8,585 nt of DNA, from the NCBI GenBank assembly GCA_038209155.1, contig JBBQYA010000107.1, positions 1-8,585 of the forward strand. Reading direction: 5' to 3'. Both the position numbers and the translations under genes were made by a program. Within the stretch, counting starts at the first letter, position 1, and each line of letters opens with the position of its first letter. The notes under the pieces were generated by a model that was not told the DNA's origin, did no database searches, and worked only from the letters and a program-made list of their open reading frames with translations. This DNA is from JBBQYA01 sp038209155. GTDB lineage: Bacteria > Bacteroidota > Bacteroidia > Sphingobacteriales > Sphingobacteriaceae. This document shows positions 1 to 6,529 of this stretch, one piece after another.

Positions 1-366
1 GTAAATGTATTTGATCAAAGCAATTTGTATAATTAAATGAATGCCTTGTGTACGGGATGCAAAAATAGAAAATTTAAGCTTAAAACCGATTTAGGTTTTG
101 CACATTTTTTCAAAAGGTTGCTTTTGATATAAAATTCGTTAGTAAATAGAAAGTGAACTATTCTTTTTTAGCCACTAATTATGAATGGTTACGGAATAAA
201 AAATTAAGTTTTTTTGGTTTTTGCGGTTTTCTTTGTGCTAATAATTTATAAGATCTGATGGATAGAGTTAAAGCGTCTAGTCATCCAAATCTTAGCCTTT
301 TTTAAGGTTGAATTCAGTTCTTCTTTACAGTAAGCACAGCAATCTTGAATAATAAACGAATCCTCA
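1..366. other. AT-rich region without a recognisable gene
   Basis: No open frame of convincing length or codon character is visible on either strand, and no tRNA or rRNA is recognisable. Two small perfect hairpins occur: AAAACC/GGTTTT around a 6-base loop (82-99) and TCAAAAG/CTTTTGA around a 4-base loop (110-127). Neither is followed by a T run on the matching strand, so neither is called a terminator. The gene to the left, if any, lies outside the window. Confidence 0.6.
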
Positions 367-401
367 TGCAATACTGAGCAAATCCTTTTGCAATACTGAG
401 C
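367..401 (+). repeat. 13-bp direct repeat TGCAATACTGAGC, two copies
   Basis: TGCAATACTGAGC occurs at 367-379 and again at 389-401. The second copy runs straight into a dispersed repeat (GAGCGAAGCGAAGAATCTC), while the first breaks off after GAGC. This looks like a local duplication in which the first copy has lost its core, or a truncated neighbouring member of the same repeat family. Confidence 0.6.
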
Positions 402-418
402 GAAGCGAAGAATCTCAT
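391..418 (+). repeat. Dispersed repeat, upstream copy 1
   Basis: The core GAGCGAAGCGAAGAATCTC is the reverse-complement form of the GAGATCC-TTCGCT-n-CGCTC repeats found after the array (8009-8388). A further degenerate piece, GTCATCGAGAGC, sits just downstream at about 423-434. The family resembles the widespread intergenic GTCAT(C/T)-GAGCGAAGCGAAG type repeats of many bacteria; its function is not known from this sequence. Confidence 0.65.
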
Positions 419-445
419 CCCCGTCATCGAGAGCTCAGTTTCTTT

Positions 446-474
446 GTCAACCAGAGCGAAGCGAAGGATCTCAA
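446..474 (+). repeat. Dispersed repeat, upstream copy 2
   Basis: GTCAACCAGAGCGAAGCG followed by AAGGATCTCA is the best-preserved upstream copy. Its reverse complement matches the downstream copies nearly base for base (TGAGATCCTTCGCT, then CGCTCTGG). Its orientation is opposite to all five copies beyond the gene array, so the array is bracketed by inverted repeat clusters. Confidence 0.7.
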
Positions 475-715
475 CCCGCAATCACAGAATCCCCTCTTTG
501 TTTTGTTAAAAAACCCGTTTACTCTGAAATATTTTATGGGTATTAATTGATTTTGAAACATATATCGACAAAACCTCTCCTAAACCCATTTAAAGGCGTT
601 TTTATCTATACTCAAAAAAGGTTTATTTAAATAAAAATAATATAAATATCTGACAAACAATACTTTAACTTTTTATTTCAGTTTTTCTCTTTACAATTTA
701 TTAACATAAAAATAA
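475..715. other. AT-rich upstream region, no gene seen
   Basis: No coding frame or RNA gene is recognised. The stretch becomes very AT-rich from about 600 onward, as is common ahead of Bacteroidota promoters. It probably holds the regulatory region of the large secreted-protein gene that follows, but no operator-like symmetry was found. Confidence 0.5.
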
Positions 716-747
716 TTTGGAAGAGTCAAAATCATCTAGTACATTTA
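716..747 (+). promoter_or_regulatory. Candidate Bacteroidota-type promoter for the DUF7948/SBBP gene
   Basis: TTTG at 716-719 is followed after 20 bases by TACATTTA at 740-747. This matches the Bacteroidota sigma factor pattern (TTTG near -33, TAnnTTTG near -7) except for the last base. Transcription would start around 753-755, giving a leader of about 25 bases before the ATG at 779. The match is by eye in AT-rich DNA, so chance is a real alternative. Confidence 0.35.
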
Positions 748-778
748 GTTTTTAAAATCTAACATATAATCAAAAAAC

Positions 779-3354
779 ATGAAAAAATTAACAACTCAAA
801 AATCAATGGGGGGGGTATTTTTACCTTTGCCCTCGCACTTACAGTAGCGCTGTCTGCTGCATTATCTACTAGCAGTTTGGCACAAAACGATGCCACAGGC
901 TTTTTAGCCAATGCCGGGCAGATGAAGAACACGGATGGAACCGCAAACAATGATCTTTTATTTAGTTCACATGCAGGTGGAGCAAAAGTATTTTTAACCA
1001 AAACAGGAATTAGCTTTGCTTGGTACAAGGCAGCAGTAGATACAGCAATACAAAAAGATTCCACTTATCGAATGGAAATAGAGTTTAACAGTGCCAACAA
1101 AAGCGTAAGCGTTGTTGGTAGTAATCTCCAACCTAGTTATTCCAATTATTTTGTAGGAAGTGTTTCTGCACCAAATGTGGCAGAATATGGAAAAGTAACT
1201 TACAAGAATCTTTGGCCAAACATTGATTTAGAGCTTAACTCTGATAGCAATGGATTTAGTTTTAAATACCTTTTAGCCAAAGGAGCTAATCCAGCAGACA
1301 TACAATTAAAGTATAATGGTGGGAATAAATTTGCCAGCAAAACCGCGGGTTTAAGCATTGATGTTCCTTTTGGAAAAAATATTGAGTTTACTAAATTTAA
1401 TATAACCAAAACCTCAGGAACAAAAGGTTTGGCACCAACAGTAAGTTCTTCTTTTTCTAATTCTACCAAACTGGCTCAAACAATTGTAACGAATTATAAT
1501 TCTAACGAGAGTTATGAAATTGTGCAAAGTGCTAAAGGACCTGGAGTCCCTCCCCCAATTGTTATAAAAACTAATCAAAACAGATGGACAACTTATTACG
1601 GTGGAGCATTGGATGATGAAGTAAAAGATATATTTACAGACCAGGCAAATAATATATATGTGATTGGGACAACAATAAGTAGTATTTTCCCAGTTCCAAT
1701 TGGATCAATACAAGATGTAAAAAAATCTTTTCAAGATATTTTTGTGGCAAGATTTAGAGCAGATCGTTCAAGAGCATTCTCCACCTATTTCGGAGGAAAC
1801 GGAAGAGATGATGCCGCAAGCATAGCAGTCAATAGTTTGGGTCAAATTTATTTTTGTGGTTTTTCCAGCAGTACCGATTATCCTGCTCAATCAAATGGAA
1901 ATGCCTATTATGTCCCAACTAAAACTGCCATCAGTACAGGTGTTGATGGAGTTATTTCCATGTTAAATAATAATGGAAATACAATATTATGGAGCACTTA
2001 CTTTGGTGTTAATAGTCAAACTTGGCCTACCTCTATTTCAATTAACAGCACCGGTAAAGTATATATGACTGGATGGATGGAAAGTTCTGCAATTAGCTTA
2101 CCAACAGTTCCTTTACCAGAAGGATATTATCAACCGTTTAGCCAAACTTTTTCAGGCAGTTTAAATAGTTTTATTGTAAGATTTGCAAATGTACCAAGTG
2201 GAATAGATTGGTGTACCTATTTTGGAGGTTTATCTAATACAATTGCTATTTCTTCTGCTATTGACCTTTATGATAATTTTATACTTCTTTCAAGATCATC
2301 AAACTTGGGAACTATATCGAATGTAGCAACAGGAAATGGAACTTTGCCGATAACAGGTAGTATAGGTTCATATGTGGTTAATAATTCAGGAGGCCAAGAT
2401 TTATTGATAACAAAATTTCAACCTAATGGTAAAATTGAATGGTCTACATTTTATGGAGGATCTTTAGATGAAGGTGCAGGGGTAAGATTTAATGATGCAT
2501 CGACTAATTCAATTGCAACAAGTGCGATTAATGGAGATATTTATTTATGTAGTACCACAAAAAGCATAAATTTACCAGGGCCTTCACTTTATACAGGAAA
2601 TCAAAGCTCCTTTGGAGGAGGAATTACTGATGCTTTTTTAGTTCGATTCAATAATCTTGGAATACGTAAATTTGCAACATTCATTGGCGGTAGTGGAGAT
2701 GAGGAAGGATTAGCAGTAAGTCAATATAAAGGATTGGGATATTTAGCCGGAGGGACAACTACAAGTGGTAATTTTCCAACTTACAATGATAATTCAACTT
2801 TATTTGATGGAATTATCGGTGGAACTCAAGATGGGTTTTTAAATCAATATGATAATACGAACATAATGCGGTTAAGTACTTTTGTAGGAGGAGCAGGAGT
2901 TGAAAAGATTTTAAGTATTGATGATGCATCATCGACAGGAATAGAGGCTTTTACTTTTGTGGGCTCTACGAGTAGTGTAGATTTTCCTGTAAATGATTTA
3001 TTAGGATTAGCAGATTATATTGATCTTAGCTATAATGGAGCGAATGACGGGTTCATCATGGATATAAAATATTGCCCACTAGGTGGTTGTAAATTAGCAA
3101 ATATAGAATCAAACAGTTCAACTAATTATTCTATTTATCCAAATCCTAGCAATGGAATTATAAATATTTCTAATTTAGAAACAAACTCTAGAATAGAAAT
3201 TATAAATGCAATGGGACAAAAAATTATGGACAAAAAAATGAATCCAAGTATTCTAACTATTGAAATAGATTTATCTAATTATTCCAAGGGATTGTATTTT
3301 GTAAAAGTTCAATCCGATTTAGGAATAGAGACTTATAAAATAATTCTACAATAA
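779..3354 (+). CDS. DUF7948/SBBP-repeat protein with T9SS type A sorting domain; reading frame interrupted at a G8 run
   Basis: Predicted exported surface or secreted protein without a visible catalytic domain. The ATG at 779 reads MKKLTTQKSMGG and then hits a stop (845-847) because of eight G at 808-815. With nine G (or six) it continues GIFTFALALTVALSAA, LSTSSLAQ, a textbook signal peptide cleaved near LAQ, then NDATGFLANAGQ. No ATG lies between 763 and 877 in the main frame; the only standard start there, TTG at 877, falls at the cleavage site and would delete the signal peptide, so I place the start at 779. With nine G the product is 858 residues. Residues about 38-250 resemble DUF7948 (SYSNYFVG, YGKVTYKNLWPNIDLE). 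Seven SBBP-type repeats (WSTYFGG...GxIYxxG) begin near 270, 334, 405, 478, 555, 632 and 700. The tail from about 785 (YPNPSNG ... SKGLYFVKV) is a T9SS type A sorting domain. Confidence 0.85.
808..815 (+). repeat. G8 homopolymer inside the signal-peptide coding region
   Basis: Eight consecutive G in otherwise AT-rich DNA, 29 bases after the ATG. The frame before the run (ATG at 779) and the frame after it (hydrophobic signal segment and mature protein) differ by one base, so one added G or two removed G restores the full protein. It is either a slipped-strand contingency tract or a sequencing or assembly length error. Confidence 0.9.
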
Positions 3355-3365
3355 AATTAAAACAA

Positions 3366-3397
3366 ACTACTTCTTGAATTGCAAACCAAAAAGTAGT
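3366..3397 (+). terminator. Intergenic hairpin without a strong U-tail
   Basis: ACTACTT (3366-3372) pairs with AAGTAGT (3391-3397) across an 18-base loop. It begins 11 bases after the stop of the SBBP gene and ends 15 bases before the ATG at 3413. There is no T run after it, so termination should be weak and read-through into the next gene is plausible. The position matches the stronger hairpins at 4919-4953 and 6481-6517. Confidence 0.4.
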
Positions 3398-3412
3398 ATT
3401 AACTATAAGATC

Positions 3413-4816
3413 ATGAAAGAAATACTATTTTTTGTTTGTTTACTTATAAATTTCGAAACTTCTTTTTCTCAAGTCATTACTCCTTTAGGTGGAGGCACTA
3501 CTGGATTTTATGGAGAAACTATACGAAAATTATATACCGACACGATTGATAATGTACTATATGCTGGTGGAGATTTTGGCGAAGCTGGAGGTAAACAATG
3601 TTTTGGAATAGCCAAATGGAATGGAACACAATGGGATTCTTTAGGATTAGGAATGAAACCTGCGCCTCCTCAAGTTGCTATGATTACCCATATTCGAGAA
3701 ATTATAAGATATAAGGATGAGATTTACGTAACGGGTAATTTTAGCAGAATAGGTGGAAAAGATATATATGGAATAGCCAGATGGAACGGCACTGAATGGA
3801 ACAAGGTCGGAGGAAACTTAATCGACATTGATGATTTTAATGTTAGATATCCAGGAACAGCAAATGGGTTAGAAGTTTATAATGATGAATTATACATAAC
3901 TGGGAGTTTTGATTCGATTGGTACATTGCCTTGCAAAGGAATAGCAAAATGGAACGGTGCTAATTGGACAGATTTAAGTCAGAATTTTCATACTGGCTGC
4001 TATCTTGATGGATTGTATACATTAAAGTTTTTTAATAATGAATTGTATGTAGCAGGTAATTTAAACTGTGGTACGGCAACAGGCACAGAAGAGTATCTTT
4101 CTAAACTTGTTGGAACTACATGGATAGATGTTGGGCCGGGATTTAATGGAGATTGTTGGATTAATAAACTAACGATTTTTCAAAACAAACTCTACATCGG
4201 TGGATATTTTTTCACTCAGGCAGGAAATGTAGATAATAGTATGGTTTATACTGATGGAGTAAGTTATTTTCCAACTGCTGGCGGAGTGTTGCCAAGTACT
4301 CTCAGAGATATGTTTGTATACAAAAATGAATTGTATGTAGGTGGGCAGATAGATGATGCAGGTTTTATGCCCATAGGTCGCATTGCTAAATGGAATGGTA
4401 TTCAATGGATCAACACTGGGTTAACCATTGAAAGTAATATAAATATTTATGGTATACTTAATAATTTTGCAGAATACAATGGTAAATTAGTCATGGCAGG
4501 AGGTTTTAGTTCTATTAATGGTGTTCTAGTTCGCAACATCGCAATGGTCGATTTCACTTCTGGCGTTCCAAACCTAAAACCCAACTCAATTTTCAAAATC
4601 TACCCCAATCCAACCAATACCACTTTTACTGTTCAAGCAAAAGATTTAGCTCAATTAGAAAGTATTCAGGTTTATAATGCTTTGGGTCAATTGGTACTTA
4701 CTCAAAAAGCAGAAATAGAAAATACGATAGATGTTTCTGATATTAGTAAAGGTTTGTATATGGTAGAGGTGAGAACAGATAAGGGAGTTGCTAGAGAGAA
4801 ATTGATGGTGGAGTAG
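3413..4816 (+). CDS. Secreted seven-repeat beta-propeller-like protein with T9SS type A sorting domain (paralog 1)
   Basis: Protein of 467 residues, predicted secreted or surface-attached; role unknown. Signal peptide MKEILFFVCLLINFETSFSQ, with cleavage after Gln20 likely. Seven repeats of about 50 residues of the form (E/K)LYxxGxF...GIAKW(N/D)GxxWxxLG start near residues 47, 103, 159, 210, 259, 306 and 358, which suggests a seven-bladed propeller. Blade 4 leads into the motif FNGDCWINK (245-252). Cysteines at 63, 196, 219 and 248 are shared with both paralogs; Cys174 is unique. Residues about 393-467 (KIYPNPTNTTF ... SKGLYMVEVRTDKG) form the sorting domain. I chose the ATG at 3413 because an upstream TTG at 3374 would add 13 polar residues before the signal peptide and lies inside a hairpin. 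The gene follows the SBBP gene by 58 bases and may be co-transcribed with it. Confidence 0.9.
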   Translation: MKEILFFVCLLINFETSFSQVITPLGGGTTGFYGETIRKLYTDTIDNVLYAGGDFGEAGGKQCFGIAKWNGTQWDSLGLGMKPAPPQVAMITHIREIIRYKDEIYVTGNFSRIGGKDIYGIARWNGTEWNKVGGNLIDIDDFNVRYPGTANGLEVYNDELYITGSFDSIGTLPCKGIAKWNGANWTDLSQNFHTGCYLDGLYTLKFFNNELYVAGNLNCGTATGTEEYLSKLVGTTWIDVGPGFNGDCWINKLTIFQNKLYIGGYFFTQAGNVDNSMVYTDGVSYFPTAGGVLPSTLRDMFVYKNELYVGGQIDDAGFMPIGRIAKWNGIQWINTGLTIESNINIYGILNNFAEYNGKLVMAGGFSSINGVLVRNIAMVDFTSGVPNLKPNSIFKIYPNPTNTTFTVQAKDLAQLESIQVYNALGQLVLTQKAEIENTIDVSDISKGLYMVEVRTDKGVAREKLMVE

Positions 4817-4817
4817 G
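4535..4817 (+). repeat. Homogenised T9SS-tail cassette, copy 1 (283 bp)
   Basis: The segment from AACATCGC through the stop and the following G is collinear, without gaps, with 6100-6382 and 7649-7931. By hand count it differs from the second copy at about nine positions, whereas the propeller-coding DNA just upstream differs at many silent sites. This marks the sorting-domain end as a recently shared or gene-converted block. Confidence 0.8.
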
Positions 4818-4823
4818 TTTTAT

Positions 4824-4901
4824 AATTATTTCATAGTATTTTATTTAGTAAAATTGGAAACAGAATCTGGAATTCAAACCCAAAAAATCATTCTTCAATA
4901 A
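4824..4901 (+). pseudogene. Relic of a different T9SS sorting-domain tail (ends ILQ-stop)
   Basis: Eight bases past the stop of paralog 1, an open stretch reads NYFIVFYLVKLETESG then IQTQKIILQ and TAA. This is the typical last part of a T9SS type A tail and aligns with NYSKGLYFVKV...KIILQ at the end of the SBBP gene. It has no start codon and is not in the frame of the preceding stop, so simple stop read-through could not fuse it to paralog 1. The first residues are eroded (SKG became FIV) while the rest is well kept. I read it as the leftover end of the tail this gene once had. Confidence 0.7.
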
Positions 4902-4918
4902 TTATTTTAACTTTATTC

Positions 4919-4953
4919 AAAAACAAATTGGTCTCAAACCCAATTTGTTTTTT
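4919..4953 (+). terminator. Rho-independent terminator between paralogs 1 and 2
   Basis: AAAAACAAATTGG (4919-4931) pairs perfectly with CCAATTTGTTTTT (4940-4952) around an 8-base loop, and the stem merges into a T6 run (4948-4953). It lies 17 bases after the relic's stop and 15 bases before the next ATG, so it probably served the gene that once ended at the relic. No room for a promoter remains between it and the next start codon. Confidence 0.75.
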
Positions 4954-4968
4954 CTAATCAATCGTATT

Positions 4969-6381
4969 ATGAAAAAATTTATACTTTTTTTCCTTATTGT
5001 TTTCTCTTCTCTAATTACTAAAGCTCAAACAATTCTAAATTTAGGGTTAGGAACTCGGGAAGATTCAACTACAAATTATTCAATTGGGTTTATCCAAAAA
5101 ATATTTACTGACACTGTCGATAATGTTCTTTATGCTGGAGGTAATTTTGTTTTCGCTGGAGAGAAAAAGTGTTATGGAATCGCTAAATGGGATGGTCAAA
5201 CTTGGGAACCTTTGGGTTTAGGCTTAAAACCTGCAAACCCACTTAATACATTGATAGAACGAGTTCAGGATATTGTACGATACAAAAAAGAAATTTACAT
5301 TACTGGAAATTTCTCTCGATGCGGAGGTAAAGATATTTATGGAATAGCAAAATGGGATGGAACAGAATGGAACCAAGTAGGTGGCTTATTAAAAGAGAAT
5401 GGAGGTTATCCACAAGGGTTTGGTTTTACTATGGAAGTTTATAATGATGAATTGTATGTGATAGGTAGCTTTGATACCATTGGTACAATGCCAAGCAAAG
5501 GAATTGCAAAATGGGACGGGACTAATTGGACAGATTTAAGTCAAGGGTATCATTTGACTTGTCAAGATCCAGATAGTAAAATTGCCCTTATTCATTTTAA
5601 TAATGAATTGTATGTGGGAGGAAACATCAATTGCCTTGGAGGCACAGAAGAATTCTTAGCCAAACGAGTGGGTAATACTTGGGTAAATGTAGGGCCAGGT
5701 TTTAATGGAAATTGTTGGATTAATAAAATGACCGTTTTTCAAAATAAATTATATGTTGGAGGTTATTTTTTTACCCAAGCAGGCAATGTAGATAATAGTA
5801 TGATTTACACAGATGGTTTAACTTATTTTCCTACAGCTGGCGGGGTTTTGCCATCCAATTTACTTGATATGTTCGAATATAAGAATGAGCTGTATGTTTG
5901 TGGACAGCTAAATTTCGCTGGTGTTTTACCCATAGATCGAATTGCTAAGTGGGACGGAATTCAATGGATGAATACTGGACTAAGTATTGAAAACTTATTA
6001 GTTACTTCAAATAGAGGAACTTTATTCACTTTCGCAGAATACAACGGAAAACTAGCAATCGCAGGAAGCTTTAGCTCCATTAATGGAGTTTTAGCCAATA
6101 ACATCGCCATGGTCGATTTCACTTCTGGCGTTCCAAACCTAAAACCCAATTCAATTTTCAAAATCTACCCCAATCCAACCAATACCACTTTTACAGTTCA
6201 AGCAAAAGATTTAGCTCAATTAGAAAGTATTCAGGTTTATAATGCTTTGGGTAAATTGGTACTTACTCAAAAAGCAGAAATAGAAAATATGATAGATGTT
6301 TCTGGTTTTAGTAAAGGTTTGTATATGGTAGAGGTGAGAACAGATAAAGGAGTGGCTAGAGAGAAATTGATGGTGGAGTAG
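4969..6381 (+). CDS. Secreted seven-repeat beta-propeller-like protein with T9SS type A sorting domain (paralog 2)
   Basis: Protein of 470 residues, collinear with the genes on either side. Signal peptide MKKFILFFLIVFSSLITKAQ. Repeats start near residues 52, 108, 161, 213, 260, 307 and 361, each carrying the ELYVxGxF and IAKWDGxxW signatures to varying degree. The most conserved stretch runs from VGPGFNGNCWINK (241-253) through YFFTQAGNVDNSM to FPTAGGVLPS. Shared cysteines are 68, 198, 222 and 249; Cys311 is shared only with paralog 3 and Cys118 is unique. The sorting domain spans about 396-470 and ends EKLMVE. The ATG at 4969 is preferred over a TTG at 4945, which sits within the terminator stem and would add eight residues ahead of the signal peptide. 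Ligand and function cannot be told from the sequence; cell-surface adhesion or binding is only a guess. Confidence 0.9.
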   Translation: MKKFILFFLIVFSSLITKAQTILNLGLGTREDSTTNYSIGFIQKIFTDTVDNVLYAGGNFVFAGEKKCYGIAKWDGQTWEPLGLGLKPANPLNTLIERVQDIVRYKKEIYITGNFSRCGGKDIYGIAKWDGTEWNQVGGLLKENGGYPQGFGFTMEVYNDELYVIGSFDTIGTMPSKGIAKWDGTNWTDLSQGYHLTCQDPDSKIALIHFNNELYVGGNINCLGGTEEFLAKRVGNTWVNVGPGFNGNCWINKMTVFQNKLYVGGYFFTQAGNVDNSMIYTDGLTYFPTAGGVLPSNLLDMFEYKNELYVCGQLNFAGVLPIDRIAKWDGIQWMNTGLSIENLLVTSNRGTLFTFAEYNGKLAIAGSFSSINGVLANNIAMVDFTSGVPNLKPNSIFKIYPNPTNTTFTVQAKDLAQLESIQVYNALGKLVLTQKAEIENMIDVSGFSKGLYMVEVRTDKGVAREKLMVE

Positions 6382-6382
6382 G
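6100..6382 (+). repeat. Homogenised T9SS-tail cassette, copy 2 (283 bp)
   Basis: Same length as the copies at 4535-4817 and 7649-7931. It matches copy 1 along its full length. Against copy 3 the near-identity begins at about 6139 (CTAAAACCC) and runs to TAGG with about five differences, while the first 39 bases differ more. The edges of sharing therefore differ between gene pairs, as expected from separate conversion tracts. Confidence 0.8.
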
Positions 6383-6386
6383 TTTT

Positions 6387-6470
6387 TTATCTAATTATTC
6401 CAAAGTATTGTATTTTGTAAAAGTTCAATCCGATTTAGGAATAGAAACTTATAAAATAGTTTTACAATAA
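6387..6470 (+). pseudogene. Relic of an SBBP-gene-like T9SS tail (ends VLQ-stop)
   Basis: Beginning five bases after the stop of paralog 2, this reads LSNYSKVLYFVKVQSDLG then IETYKIVLQ and TAA. It aligns without gaps to the last 84 bases of the SBBP gene (3271-3354) with only five base differences by hand count. It has no start, is out of frame with the upstream stop, and has lost the glycine of the SKG(L/V/I)Y motif (GGA to GTA). It is too well preserved for an old non-coding remnant, which suggests recent origin from, or exchange with, the first gene. Confidence 0.85.
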
Positions 6471-6480
6471 ATTTTCATCG

Positions 6481-6517
6481 AAGTACTTTTTGACTAAAAA
6501 TCAAGAAGTACTTTTTT
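6481..6517 (+). terminator. Rho-independent terminator between paralogs 2 and 3
   Basis: AAGTACTTTTTGA (6481-6493) pairs with TCAAGAAGTACTT (6501-6513), 13 pairs with one G-U, around a 7-base loop, and the stem ends in a T6 run (6512-6517). It starts 10 bases after the relic's stop and ends 12 bases before the next ATG. As with the previous intergenic hairpin, it must either stop transcription just before paralog 3 or lie within that gene's leader. Confidence 0.75.
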
Positions 6518-6529
6518 AACTTATTAATC

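Noticed and set aside
82..127. Terminators of a gene to the left
   Set aside because: The two short hairpins lack a T run on the correct side and no coding end is visible before them.
877..879. TTG as start of the SBBP gene
   Set aside because: It lies exactly at the signal-peptidase region, so the product would lack an export signal although it carries a T9SS tail. The sequence just upstream encodes a perfect hydrophobic signal segment.
759..1469. Minus-strand open frames at 759-1064 and 1200-1469
   Set aside because: They lie opposite a strongly supported coding region, with no recognisable motif or own context.
3374..3376. TTG start for paralog 1
   Set aside because: It adds 13 polar residues before a complete signal peptide and lies in the loop of a hairpin; the ATG at 3413 fits the paralogs.
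4814..4901. Stop read-through producing a protein with two sorting tails
   Set aside because: The relic tails are out of frame with the preceding stops, with different offsets after paralogs 1 and 2, so read-through alone cannot join them.
4945..4947. TTG start for paralog 2
   Set aside because: It is inside the terminator stem and would put eight extra residues before MKKFILFF, which itself matches the other paralogs' starts.
4169..6161. Minus-strand open frames at 4169-4405 and 5961-6161
   Set aside because: They are antisense shadows of the propeller genes; they are not conserved at the same place in all three paralogs.
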